Source: Gibbula magus (Eukaryota > Mollusca > Gastropoda > Trochida > Trochidae). From it: a DNA stretch of 64,000 nt. Below the pieces are notes generated by a model, which saw only the letters and a program-made list of their open reading frames with translations, had not been told where the DNA came from and did no database searches. The position numbers and the translations under genes are program-made. Shown in pieces: positions 21,266 to 39,065 of the stretch (position 1 is its first letter; each line of letters starts with the position of its first letter). Location of the stretch: contig OW388291.1 of assembly GCA_936450465.1 (NCBI GenBank), positions 36,432,656 to 36,496,655 on the forward strand, written 5' to 3'.

Positions 21266-21450
21266 CGGGTCGGGATAGCACAGTATTTAACGCGTTTTGC
21301 TTCCGATCAAGTTATAGCTTAGGCCCAAGTAATCGTGTCTACTGTTGAGAACTGTTCTTCAAGCAGAAAGATTTTGGTGCAATGCTATGCTGCAGTCCCA
21401 CCTATGGTCTGTTAGTTCCAGACTATGCACGCTGGTTCAATAGGCTCCGT
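21266..21450 (+). repeat. Diverged tRNA-SINE copy
   Basis: GGGTCGGGATAGCACAGTAT, then TTTGCTTCCGATCAAG, GAGAACTGTTCTTC, TTTTGGTGCAATGCTA and TTAGTTCCAG follow the order of the SINE at 35719-36031 with many substitutions. It is an old copy. Confidence 0.7.
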
Positions 21451-23123
21451 ATTCTGTAAAGTTATCTTTAAAGAATGATGTGTTTATGTAAAGAACTCGA
21501 ATCAACTGTCAGCTATATACTATATACTTGCACGGGTAACTACAAGATGTTTATCTTTATCTGCAATTTTAACTATGACTCAAATACGGATACTCCTCTG
21601 GTTAAAAACTGTGGCGACAAACGACGTGCTACATGTAAACAATTGATTAAGGGAAATTCATTTTACCAAATTAACTGAATCAGTATCCATTCTCATAATT
21701 CCCAAAATCATGAAAAAGATTATCGGACGACACATTTTCCGAAGGCAGATGATTCTCAATGGACCCGTTCTCCCAGATCACGTCATAAACATGTAACACA
21801 GTTGGTTGTGATTTAGCCATATTATTGTAAATATGATGTAGTCCCATCTGTGATATTTTCAAATGTTCAGAAAGTGATATCAAACTGCAGCCTTGTTAAA
21901 ACAGTTTTTTTTCACCGTCTATAATATATTAAATAGAGGATATCTGTCTTTTCTTGACTAATACCATGTTCATCTCATCGATTTAGGTAGAAAGGTTATA
22001 TTTTCAAGAGATGAAATTTACATGGTATGTGTCAAGAATTGAGGTTATTCACGGTCTTATATAAAATATCATCACATTCACTATTTTTGGAGTTGGGATA
22101 AATACATTTTAAATACTTTGTGCATGTACGACGTTACTGCTTAAACCGTTACATAAAGATATCAAATCACGTGACTACCTGATCTACACGCATGTACTTC
22201 CTCAATGATAGCGATGTATAACTGACGCTATATGTTCTCCACAAACGTTATCTTTTATTAGTCGTCCTTGATTCATGTGTATGCTGATACATGAGAGGTA
22301 GATTATATTAATTATCACATGTTTGACGGGAGATCACAACAATATCAATGTATCCTGTTTTCACATATGTGTAGTAAATTATATTATATGTTGACTTTAT
22401 TCAACTACGTATGTTGAAGGGATACCAATTGAAAGAGCATATACAACGAAGTGATTGAACTGAGTGCTGCTTAAGAAAATGTGTTTTTAAAATGTTCAGC
22501 CTGGCTTAAGGTGTGCATTTAAGTGTGTCTACTATTTCAATGTTTTTTTGCCCTTGATTTTATTATTATCTTATACGCGGGTGCATGTATACGTATACAT
22601 GTACGTATATATGTTAACGTATGCACGCACGCAACTGTAAACGGTGACATCCAAAGGCATTGGCAACATCGTTTTTGGTCGACCCAATCTGCAAAATCCC
22701 CAGAGCTCTTTCTCCACTTGGCAATCGCGGCATGATTTCGTACATGTGTGCCATATAATGCAAATGAGGCACATTTTATACCCTGTAGAAGCATTCAGTT
22801 CATGCAAATGCTGCTTGAATGTTGCTACATTTGAGTGATAATGCGTTTGGGTGATAGACAAAATATTGAAAAGTTTTCATTGTCAAGCAAAAATGTTCAC
22901 ATAAATAATCGTCTGTGTTCCTAAATATTATTAAGTCATTTGACAACAAAGTAAACTCGTTTTCACTAAGGTAAATTACGAGAAAAGATATTTTATAAAT
23001 ATGTTTCATAAGTTTCACACTTAAACGTAATCAACAACAGTATTTTTCATCGTTTAGGGGTTATGATGTAAAGCATACAACCTTTTCGTCTAATCACAAA
23101 CGTAAAAGTTTACTTTCAACTTC
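21451..23123. other. Non-coding region, nothing firm
   Basis: No recognisable gene. A perfect 18-bp palindrome CATGTATACGTATACATG lies near 22585, in an alternating purine-pyrimidine stretch that could form Z-DNA or a small cruciform. Confidence 0.5.
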
Positions 23124-23367
23124 TTCTGGACATCTAAATCACATTTATTGGTTTCTACCAGCCTGGTCGAAATCCGGACAATTTTAAACTTCTTAAGCAA
23201 GCTGCATTTTGCCACAATATGAATCCATCAGGAACTTTAAACGTGTTATTAGCATAAAGCTACGCTATTCAGCTTTCTTTTAAACCATTCATTTCTCAAA
23301 TACCTTTGATACTTAAAAAGTTATTAAAAAAAGAAGTGGGGTAACGTTTCTTTTGGCGTTTAGTGTA
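23124..23367 (+). repeat. Interspersed repeat, copy 2
   Basis: Inverted partner of 1062-1304. It starts TTCTGGACATCTAAATCAC and ends GTTTCTTTTGGCGTTTAGTG. Non-coding. Confidence 0.65.
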
Positions 23368-26300
23368 AGTCTTTTACATTGTAATCAAACCATTGATGGT
23401 CTGACAAACTTTTTGGTATTTTGGTAAGGAGTCGGTACAGTTGGTATCCATGCGGGAACACTTTATCATTGATTTAGGATAATTGAGTAATACGTGTATT
23501 ACTTAATTTGTTTTATAACAAGCAGTACAGAAAGCTGCCGCACAAATTGTCATTGACACATTTATGATGGTGATTTGCATACAAGTTATCTCATGACTTT
23601 CCTGTTTGTGTAACAATGTGTAATTATCCTGTAATTAGCAGTACACATAAGAGTGGTATATTTTGTCTAAAGCATAGTAAAAACTAGTATATGAATGGTA
23701 GCAAAGATGTCAAGAGTCAATATTATTGTTCGATTTACAAGCATTAAAACAGAAGTTTCACCATAGTCGACCACTTAACTCCTTTTAATAATTCCCCTCC
23801 TTTGATGAAGAGAACACGCTAAATGGGTAGTCAACTTCTGTATTGCTATGATTGCTACTGATTGATGTTGATATCAACCACTTACCAACAACCATAGCGT
23901 GTGATGTTCAACGAAGATTTTTACTTTGTTTTTTTATTTATTTTTTTCAGTGAGACTTGAAACTCATGCCAGAAATACAAATCAGATTCATGTCCATGAC
24001 CTTTTTCTAAAACAAATGGTATACGAATTCCTGTCTCGAATGTAGTGTAGGCATGCAACTAGACGATGCATCTTTTCACAGAGCTCATTTGTCTACTTCA
24101 GTGTTTGGCTTTGCCTTCCGTCTCTGTAATTACACTGCAGTGCATCTAATCTGATTTACATCTCTTCCTTGTAAATAATGGTGTATTTTGATGTAGAATA
24201 GATCACATGTTCAACCGCTACTGTATGAGCTCTTGTAGTGCCACTGAAATTAGATGTCAAAAAGTAGAAACAAGCTGGATATAGGGTATCTTCTCCTTTC
24301 ACTGTATTGAATCATATATGGCATGATCAAGAGTTTTAAGTTTCGTAATTGTTTTCTAGATGAAATAATGCAATTATTGAATGATACTTACACATACAAC
24401 GAATGGGAACAGTTTTGATATACATCAATGTAAAACAAACATCTTTACTGAATACTTCTCTGCTTATTTCGACGTGAATCCTTCTATTTAAAGCTTAGAA
24501 AGAGTTAATTGTCAGAGAAATTGTGACCGTGGATATGAAATGTACTTAAAACCTGCAGCCTCTTCAGCCCTCAAATAAATAATGACATGTATAAATGATC
24601 TCTAGGTTGTTGTTGTCCAGACTTGACGTATTTTCATGACCTTTTGAGATGTGGTGTATCACGCTTCCCTGAAAAACGATTACCTTTACACGTGTACAAT
24701 AAGACACAAATATATTCAAATTGTACAGGATCTTAGCTGTAATATGCATACTTGGGGTCATTTAATACTCATCGACATACACAAGTATGAACACTGATGA
24801 TGGAAATTTTCATTTGCAGCTTCATGTTCTTTAAATTGCAAGTATTTCTTTTGAAGACGTGACTTTGAACATTTCTTTCTGAGAGTGATGTAATTCGAAT
24901 GCAATTTAGTCAAAAACATATATGCAAGTTCAAATCCTAGATCAAAGCATCAACTGTATGGTTTTCTAACTGACAATGTTGAGGGTTTCGACAACTTTTA
25001 GGTGCAAGATCTCAAATTAGTTTTGCCGCATTGTCAGGAAATATGATCTAATTCATTTCAAATATGGATAATCACCGGTTTACAAAATCATAATGATAAT
25101 CATTTAAGGCAAATATTATAGATAAGTTCTGCATTCTGGATGATTTGCGTCATTTTGATATCTCATAAGAAATGTATCTCAGCAACATGACCTATGCTTT
25201 TAGTTAGTGAACAAATTTAAAATCATATATTTGGCACCACAGTATCTAAAATAGTACAAATTCGTGTAATGAGCTGTCGTGCTTCTACTTAACTGTTTGC
25301 AAGAAATGCGAAGGTTTTTAATTTCTACCAAGAAGCATTATCCCTACAAACATGCAGTCAAAACGGTCACGAGAATTGATTATTTTAGGCTTTTTACCAT
25401 TGCAATGATAAACATTTACAGCCAAGTAACTGTGATTTCGGGACATAATCACTGCTATTGTTTTCAGAAATACAGGTTTGCCTACTCCTGGCCGGCAAAT
25501 GATCAACTATTTATTCTTTCACTGGTAATTTATAAAATTATTGGACCCTAAATTGTGTCTTAAATTAATTGAATTTGCAGTTATTCCAATGCCTCGAGGT
25601 TACTGTTAATTCATAGTTAACGGAGAGTTAGAGTTCAGGCACACTTCTCAATCACCAATCCAGCATTCAAACTTAGCTGTTTAAAAAGTACAGTTTAAGA
25701 CACAACTGTAATCTTCATCATTTGTTTGATTGAACTGTTTTCCAGTGACATCTGGGATGGAAATGGTCGGAAAAGGGGAGTGAGTAGAACAAAATGTTTT
25801 CTCAGTATTAACCATGTAAATGGATGCCAGATTTCCCTGCCATGCACCTATTCCTTTACGATCCGAATCTAGAAAGTTGATTCAATAACATTCCTCCAAT
25901 TCGTGGCAATCGTGAAACTTGTTTTGTATGTCAGAATACATTTCCCGAATAATACACGAATTACAGTATTATAGATGTCTTGTAAACTATTCTTAATTAA
26001 ATGGTGCAGTCCGTAACAACCTCGTACACTGTTTTTGGAAATGTGTGGTTGATAATTTGTGTGTTCCCGATATTACTCTCGAATCATCTGCGAATGTCAC
26101 GAATTATGGATGAAACAGATACGATTTAATCATCGAATTGTCATAAACTATATATGGTAAACTGTACATGAATCTGATTTAGTATGGTGATTGTGCTATT
26201 TGAATTGACAGACTATTGAAGTCGATTCATAGTGGATTAGGTTTCTCCAAAAAGAGAACTTGAAATAATTTCTTGTTTTTTTTTATTTCGTATACTTGAA

Positions 26301-26980
26301 TTCATGCTTCAGTTATCTGAGACACTCGAGCAATGTCATAATCCAAGTCGTAAACTTTCCTCATAAAGGAATTATGAGACTTAGGTGTACCAAGTGTAAC
26401 AAACGTATACATAAACTAACATTTTCTTAAATACTTATATCCGTCTTCGCCTTATTTTATCTGTCCTATAGATACAGAGCTGTTTAGTTTGAAATGGGTT
26501 CAAGATAAACTGATATAATTTAGACATGATTAATAAGCAATAAGGGCACTGGACCTCCATGTCTTATTGGACCACTCATCCCTAATCTTTATGAAAATAA
26601 CTCATGTATATATTCCTGCCATGTTCGATCTGCTTGATGCTTGATGACGACAGTAGAATACATAATAAATAAAAGAAAGAAGTTAAATATCAATAAAATT
26701 GTCTTTGGTTTATGAAGCTGCCATCCGTCATTGCCTGGCACTCAATAATAAAAGTATGACAAAGATTATTAAAACTGAATGGTGAAACAAATAAACAAAA
26801 AGCACACATTATATTAATATCATTTTAAGATGATGTCATTGACACACGACATGTTCAAGCAAATACTACATGTACTTTAGATATATTGGTGTTTTTATTT
26901 TTGGAGGTTTATAATCACATGGAAATGTTTTCAAAGATAACATTGAATAATTGATCAAGAAATGCTGTAAATGCGTGCAG
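23368..26980. other. Long non-coding stretch, no gene seen
   Basis: AT-rich, short ORFs only, none with a recognisable domain, and no internal repeat partner noticed. Confidence 0.5.
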
Positions 26981-26984
26981 AAGA

Positions 26985-27060
26985 TGATCTGAATTATTCT
27001 GCGCCCTGGTATTGAACCAGTGTGTTGAACTCTATCAACCTCTTTTTGATTTCGAATAAG
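26985..27060 (-). repeat. Possible old tRNA-like (SINE) remnant
   Basis: On the minus strand AGAGGTTGATAGAGTTCAAC is followed by CTGGTTCAATACCAG, which resembles a Pol III B box with a T-arm (CTGG/CCAG). No A box of quality and no body were recognised. Confidence 0.25.
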
Positions 27061-32490
<5,430 letters not shown>

Positions 32491-32900
32491 AAAACCAAGG
32501 GGGGGTAATATCGTGGCGCAGGCCGTCTGTCCGTCTGTCCGTCCGTCCGTCCGTCCGTCTGTCCGTCCCGAGAACAGGTACTGTTCTGAAATCAACTCCT
32601 CCCACAGTTTTTGATCAAACTTTCTGAAACTTTACACATGCTTTGGATATACATTCGTGATACGCATGTGCTTTTTTTGGACACATCGGATTCATTTTTT
32701 CAGAGTTATGGCCCTTGACTCAGAGAGCTCGGCTTTCCAATTTCAGACTGACTGTAACTTTTAAATTGTCAGCATTTGAAAATGTTTCCAATGTCACGCA
32801 CTGAGGTTATAACCTTTGACCTTGTAATCCATTATTTAGAGGATGAGGAACCCGGGGTTGCTTGTGCTCTAAATGCACTCTTGTTAATTAAATTCAGAGT
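32491..32900 (+). repeat. (CCGT)n-led dispersed repeat
   Basis: A tetranucleotide tract of CCGT/CTGT (about 32523-32569) is followed by CAACTCCTCCCACAGTTTTT, TTTCTGAAACTTTACACATG and TTATGGCCCTTGACT. This arrangement is a widespread interspersed repeat in mollusc genomes as far as I know; the right edge is uncertain. Confidence 0.6.
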
Positions 32901-33239
32901 CTCTCTAGTCTGTTACTAATTAGTACTACTAATTAGTAATATAATATGTACTGTAGTATTTTATACGAACTGCAAATACATTCTTATGTGTTTTCTACTT
33001 CTAAAATTGCGTGGTTCGCAAGAAAGTCAAATTCGATTTTGTTAGTATTTGGAGCTTTGGATAGTCATATCTTCGTTTGAAAGAAAACTGCATTGGCGTT
33101 CAAATGATACATGATATGCTTTGAAAATATTAAGCCAACGTTCTGAAATTGATTTTCAAAATTGGCACTGGGTTTTGGTCTACATCGCTTTCCTTTTATG
33201 TTTTGTATTGTATGCGACAATACATGTACATGCTTGCCC
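32901..33239. other. AT-rich spacer, nothing recognised
   Basis: No ORF or repeat with a clear partner. A short ACTAATTAGT palindrome lies near 32927. Confidence 0.45.
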
Positions 33240-33601
33240 TTAAAGGCGCTGTAGCACGTTTTTCGCAAAATTTATTTTTTCAAATTTCCCATTTATAATG
33301 ATAGTTTATGTCAATTAAATTAACTTTAGAGGGTAAAACATCTTATTACACAAACCAATTATCTGTAGTGGTAAAAACTATGTTGCGTATAAAGCAAAAA
33401 TTACATGGCGGCCATTTTATTGTGAACACAATTTATTATTTTGTATTACAAAAACGATTCCCATGGCTTTACCGAAACATGTACACTAATTTTAAACTTT
33501 ATTTTCCGAAGAGAGAATGATGTTTTACTATTGGTTAAATTATTTTTTAATTACATTTCATCAACTTTTTTGAGCGAAAAAACGTGCTACTGCCCCTTTA
33601 A
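33240..33601. mobile_element. 362-bp palindromic MITE with TTAA ends
   Basis: The ends form about 27-bp inverted repeats: left TTAAAGGCGCTGTAGCACG and the right end read inward TTAAAGGGGCAGTAGCACG, both continuing TTTTTCGC. The TTAA at each end may be the target duplication, as in piggyBac-type elements, but could belong to the repeat. No transposase. Copies of the same terminus start at 10829 and 40420. Confidence 0.8.
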
Positions 33602-34544
33602 AGGGATGGTTCAAAACATTTTGAAAGTATTTTGTTTTTAAATCTGTAGTATACTAAACACATAGCAATCACATTTCATAAATAATTTTCGAAACAAATT
33701 AAAGCTATATAAATAACACGAAAACAGTGTTGCTCCTCAAATGCCAACAAACTATTTTTGTCATGTACATGCAACAAACATGACCGGCTTCAATGTCCGT
33801 GATTAGACAACTTCACTTCAAGCATAACTTATTGATTATCTGACACTCAATCGTATCCAATGATGTGACAACATAGTAATGTAAAATTGAGTATGTTATA
33901 ATTAACAATATTAGTAATGTTGTAAGTATCTTCAATTTGGTCTTAATTTCAGTGTCCGGTAATAAAACATACTGCATAATATTGTATGTGGCAGTCTACA
34001 AAGTAACGTTTGTTCAATAAGGTACACATTTACCAATTTCCCCTTAGTTTTCATTAGGAATATAATTACTGTTTAAAAGTAACGAAATCATCTGAGAGAT
34101 GTTTGTGTTCAAGTGTTTTAAGGTCAAAGGCCAACACTATACCATTTCAGTACATATTAATCCATTTTGATTGTTGATGCGAGCCATCAGACGGGTCCTG
34201 CTTCTGACATTCCATAATATCCCACACCTCCATTATTCGTTCGTTCTTTTTAAATCAAAACAAGACTCGAGGTCCGATTTCACATTGAAAAAATTGCATT
34301 TCACTTAAAACAACAGAACTTGTTTACAGTTCAGTAGAATCTGTTCAATGATAATGCACAAAACAATATTTAAGGACACCTGTACGAACTCTTATTTAAA
34401 AAAGTACATTCCTTGTACAGGATTGCATTGAATCGATCGCAAATTGATGTGCCAATAACATTAACAGGAACATCAATCTTTATTAAATCTTACTACTGCC
34501 ATTGAACTGAATCTGGAGTGGATTGATTGTAGTCGTAGAGCGGC
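33602..34544. other. Non-coding; contains a block duplicated near 36,385-36,725
   Basis: GAATCGATCGCAAATTGA (34432) matches GAATCGATCCCAAATTGA (36664), and GCCATTGAACTGAAT...GATTGATTGTAGT (34498) matches GCCATTGAATTGAAT...GATTGATTGCAGT (36402). No coding signal. Confidence 0.45.
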
Positions 34545-35455
34545 CGCTACCTTTTTCTTTAAAAAGTGGGAAGGAAGTAGGAAAAGCATGGAGGGAGTAA
34601 ATCAACGTACGTCTTGCGCAATGTGTAAGTACGTTGCAAAACGCCTGGCCGTGATCTGCTTAGTGCATCGTAAGTTGCGCATGTGGTAAGTGAGTTGTAA
34701 GTGTGTACAACCTAATTACACCTTACGTGTGACGTATGATTGCCACGATATCGTACGGAGGCCGTACTTACATGTGATAAACACGCACGCGATGTCCTTA
34801 CTTACACGCACAGTGTAAGTGCGTTCAAGTGCGATGAACGTAAGTTTTTCAACCAAATTTCAGGCACCCAGGGGGTGGGGGTATAGAGCGACCTTCAGAG
34901 GTTCTCTCTCTGTGCTGCTGCCTCAAGATACCTCCGATTCAACGTAGTGAATCCCGATTCTAATGCTGCACGAGCAGTTTCAAATGACAGCGCATAAAAA
35001 CTGCAGAAATCAGGGCGCACAACGTACGTTGTAAGGGCGGGGCACGCTTACTCGGCACTGGCAACGTGAGTGTTGCGTATTCATTTGACAGTTGGACTTG
35101 GGAAGTGCCGAGTAAGCAAGGACCACGCACTGCCAGGTGTGGTGCACGCTCGTGCTTAGCGCGTCGTCCATGGGGTATGTGACCTTGTGAAAAACTTACG
35201 GCAACCGTGCGTTATGCGCACGGTGTCCGTCGAGTGCACGCACCGTACGTGTGGAAAAATATGCAGTCGCACGCAGCTCGCACTCATCGAATATTCTGCC
35301 TGCACTAAAAGTGCTACGGCGTGTCTGCGTGCTCACAAATCCGTACGGTGTTGGTACTTACAACGTACGACTAACACTAATTTACCCACGTTTTTGCACG
35401 TAGACAGCACGCAGACAGCGCGTACTTGCAAGTACGGCGGGTTATGAAAGCCGTT
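34545..35455. other. CpG-dense module with nested inverted repeats
   Basis: About 900 bp with far higher GC and CpG density than its surroundings, starting at a NotI site GCGGCCGC. GTAAGT/ACTTAC and GTACGT-type words occur many times. Perfect inverted pairs include CGTAAGTTTTTCA (34839-34851 with 35188-35200) and GCTTACTCGGCACT (35046-35059 with 35104-35117). ORFs inside (up to 86 codons) are Cys/Arg-rich only because of CpG content, and I see no protein family. It may be a transposon interior, an unmethylated CpG island or a captured foreign piece. Confidence 0.5.
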
Positions 35456-35718
35456 AGAGGGGTATTTTCAACACTTGACATTTTCTTAGTTTAGAAAGAT
35501 GCAAATAAAGTGGGAAATGTTGAATCAAAAATAGAGGGAAAAGTGTTCACTAAGGATAGAACAAACACCAATACAAAACACTAGTTGTAAAAGACACATT
35601 GGGTATTGATATTAACTCGAAACTTAGGGTCTCGCCTTTCCCTGTTCCGCGCTGGTTGTGGTGAATAATATAATGGGCAAACGGGGGATGTACTTAGAGC
35701 AAGAGTACGAGCACACAA

Positions 35719-36031
35719 GGGGGCGGGATAGCGCAGTGGTTAGCGCGTTCGGCTTCGGATCAAGAGGTCCGGACTTCGAATCCCGCCAGGGGCGCGGCAA
35801 CTTTGCCTGCAGTAGAGAACTGTTCTACACGCAGTAAGGTTTTGGTACAATGCTACACTGAATCTCAGCGTAGTACCATCCACGGTTCGCTAGTTCCAGC
35901 CGATGCTCGCAAGTTTCACCGCAATGCATAGCCACATGGGGGCTTTCTCCCTACCATAATACTTGCAGCCGCGATATCAGTGAAATACTCTTGAAAGCGG
36001 CGTTAAACCCCAACTCACCTCACCTCACCAC
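35719..36031 (+). repeat. Intact tRNA-derived SINE with 12-bp target duplication
   Basis: ACGAGCACACAA (35707-35718) and ACGAGTACACAA (36032-36043) flank it, differing at one base. The head GGGCGGGATAGCGCAGTGGT, then CTTCGAATCCCGCC, gives tRNA-like A and B boxes. The body ends in CACCTCACCTCACC-like repeats. It is the reference for the copies at 21266 and 6129/7856. Confidence 0.9.
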
Positions 36032-36351
36032 ACGAGTACACAAACAACAGATTAAAACCCCAACCTATAGATGTATCTCCCTCAGCGCACATATTGATGA
36101 ATGCGCAAAGAACTGCAGTCCCCAGTTTACAATCTGTTCATTTTACAAAATGCTCACAGAGAATGAAGAGCTGACAATCAACGAAAGATTCTTTATTGAA
36201 GGATATACACCCAAACTTACTGTACGTAATATGAATCATGTTGACGTCGCATTTACTGTATATTTGTATTGTGGTATCCATATGCCGTCATGAATTACGT
36301 CCCTTGTCATTGTTGACGCTACATCATTAGCAACACAATGTATAAGTTTCC

Positions 36352-36378
36352 CTGATGAACACTATGTTGTGAAACCGG
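36352..36378 (+). ncRNA. Hammerhead-type core in PLE relic (truncated)
   Basis: CTGATGA, then ACA and TGT that can pair over a CTATGT loop, then GAAACCGG. The sequence after this is lost, so no cleavage site remains. It supports a 3-bp stem II in the family. Confidence 0.4.
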
Positions 36379-38960
36379 AACATCTGTCAAATGGTACCAA
36401 TGCCATTGAATTGAATCGTAACTGATTGATTGCAGTTCTTATAGGTTCAAGCAAATGACATTTCCACCTCTCTTTCAATCATTTGATTTCCAGTTTGTTT
36501 CTTAGATCTTATTCAGATTATATATTAAAGTTAAAAACCAAGTTCATTTATGGTTTGGTTTCAAAACATGATTTGAATTTGGAAGGATTCTGCTAAGAAT
36601 ATTTGGGTCAGTGTTGACATTCCTAGGTGAAGACGGAAATCTTGTCAATGATGAACAAAGATTTGAATCGATCCCAAATTGAGTTGTCGGTGACATTTAC
36701 AGGAGATTCGTCTTGATCAATTCCCGTGTTAACAGGAAATATAACCGAGTACAAAAGGTGTCAATGGCTTGGGAACTGAAATTGGCGTTAGTTATTCTTT
36801 TATAGGAATTTGAAATAACATTAACATTTATAAATGTGACAAGAAGCTTTTATTTTCTCGAATTATATTCAATATGCCTAGAACGTACATCAATATATAT
36901 CCCATGTTGTTAAGGACACAGGCTGGCTGGCGATGTTAAACCTAATTTCAAATAACTTTTACGGGGACATTTAAAATAAATCCAAGGGATGAAATCATAG
37001 CTATCATTTATCGAGAGAGTATCTAATAGAGTATCTAATAGATTCAGTTAAAAGGAAAATAAACATTTAAATAATCAAGTTTTCAGGGGCACTTTCTTCT
37101 CAGCACCTGCCCCCTTCTATATTCAACGATTAACAATTCTAACTGACTGTGTATCCCCAGTACCAAGTGCTTCATCTTCTTATACTCTATCTGAGCCTTG
37201 TTAAAAAAGCTAAACACATATTCAAATTATCCGTATCACAGGCTCGGTATGTCTATCGTTCTCGTTCTTGGCGCCTTCTCTTACCGCAACATTAGTGTAT
37301 TCCTCCACTGATGGAACGGACTAGAAATGACATTCTTACCCAAACGGGCAAAGATACAAATGTATGCTTAGGAGATAAACCTAGTGTGTTTGAATGCGTA
37401 GCGTAAGGTTTCAATTTTAAATTTACTCGCTATCAATCCAGTATAACATGTCTCTGATTTACAAACACAGTAGGTTTATCTCCATTCTACCATGACCGTT
37501 TTACCACGGGACTCTTTTTGTCGGATGCTGACAGTGCGTACAACGGCAGCTCGCGAGCTCCGAATTACGTTCGAAAAATCCACTGTTGACAACAGCAGCG
37601 ATTTCGTACAAAAACCTCTTTCCCATAAGATATCTTTAACTATTTACAGAAATCTAAAATATGTGTCATTTATTACGGGAGTTTTAATTCTGTTTCCCCA
37701 ACATTTACGTTCATACAATCAGGATTTGAATTCCGAAATTTTGTGATAACCCGCATAAGCATATCACGCGACATCCAGAATGGCTACCGTTTGCCAGTCG
37801 CTGTGAATGACGAGCTTGAGGACTTGTATTTATTAAAATGAAGTGTTCCGGGTGAGGGTAATTGTCTCATTCGGGTAGGAGTGCACATTCTAGTTATACA
37901 CGTAGGTGTGCAGATGATATGACATGTATGTATTTCTTATTTTGCATCAAAACGTTACGCTCGGTTTTTAGAACCGGCTGACCATTTCGTCATTGACATT
38001 GCGTTTGCTCTCCTACTTAACTGCATTTAGTGTCGCTATTTGGATATTTCTTGATACTGACGAAGTGTGTCTTCTTAATCTATTATTTAATGTAGCTCTA
38101 AAACACGTTACAAGAAAGATTGATTTGATTAGTATCAGTTATTTTGATTTCCACAAGTAGAGCACACTTTAGAATCGGTCGTTTGTTCGGATAGATTGTG
38201 ACGTCACAAAGTAGATGCGTCAATACGCGGTGAAGCGGCTCTAAAATCAGAGGAGGTTCAATCCAGAATTGATCATTTTTGATTTTTCTGGAGAACCAAT
38301 CAGAATCGAGTATCCAGCAATGTCATGGAAGAATACTGTGTTCACGGTATGTTGTGTGATGTTTTTGTGTGAAAGTTACCAAAACATTCACTTAGATATG
38401 AATAATGAAATTGTTTAACTTACATTATTTTCGATAGAGAATATATGAATGTCTAATTAGCATATTACATAAGGACTTAATGCATTGATTCCCCATAATG
38501 CAGAAGTAGCTCTACCAGAGAGGACCATGCAGTTATAACCCGGAATCAATATTCTCCAGTTTGCAGAGTCTAAATAGATTTATAGAACCATATAATCAGA
38601 TGATGGTGGATTTGATTGAATTATGGCGTGACATGTCATTGGGTTAAATAAAGTTACGTCAAATTATTGATGCTGAATTTGTTAAACATTCCCCTCTGGG
38701 TCTGCATGTCCGGTGAAGTGTATGATCAGTCGTCGGTATCAGAGCAGGTGGTTAACGTTTTACCCCTTGTCTTCAAGCTTTTAGTTCTCATCTCGCGTTT
38801 ACCAAAGAATTGCGAACAAATGCAAATTGTACGAGCATCTTACAACATTAGCATATATAACCAAATACAGTTGCCACTTTCTTCAACGCTTCAAGTCGCT
38901 CTTTAAACGATTAATTCAAGAAAACGGCAAAACATTGTCGACGAAATATCATTTTCAAAG
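36379..38960. other. Non-coding stretch, no gene seen
   Basis: Short ORFs (for example 37492-37746) show no recognisable motif. A 14-bp palindrome TTGTGACGTCACAA containing a full CRE lies near 38199. Confidence 0.45.
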
Positions 38961-38964
38961 AATC

Positions 38965-39065
38965 ACCCACTCGCCACATCAAAGAGACATGAATCAACTA
39001 AAGCATGGTAAAGGGCGTAATAGCTGGTATTATGTTCATCCAATTAGTTAATTGGTGCAACTAAT
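38965..39065 (+). repeat. Triplicated locus, copy X1 (signal-peptide-like start)
   Basis: ACATCAAAGAGACATGAATC, then ATGGTAAAGGGCGTAATAGC and ATGTTCATCCAATTAGTT, match 46790-46885 and 57808-57880. The reading MVKGVIAGIMFIQLV is hydrophobic like a signal peptide but meets a stop after WCN. Confidence 0.55.

Larger units (their letters stand above)
35649..36378 (+). pseudogene. PLE 3' relic (GIY-YIG end and terminal repeat) split by a SINE
   Basis: GCTGGTTGTGGTGAATA, CAAACGGGGGATGTACT and, after the SINE, CAAACAACAGATTAAAACCC match the GIY-YIG coding part of the PLE at 16732-16990, then its terminal repeat (ACACAATGTATAAG, CCTGATGA, GTTGTGAAACCGG). The 5' part is truncated at 35649. A stop replaces the first residues after CGE, and the SINE cuts the nuclease in two. 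The sequence shares the same family as 14622-17172 but is more diverged, and its last repeat is cut at 36378. Confidence 0.88.

Noticed and set aside
35187..35447. 86-codon cysteine-rich ORF in the CpG module as a protein
   Set aside because: Residue use follows the CpG and ACGT word content; the cysteines form no known spacing and the region is dominated by inverted repeats.
37492..37746. 84-codon ORF near 37.5 kb as a gene
   Set aside because: No domain, no paralogue and no context; kept only as a mention.
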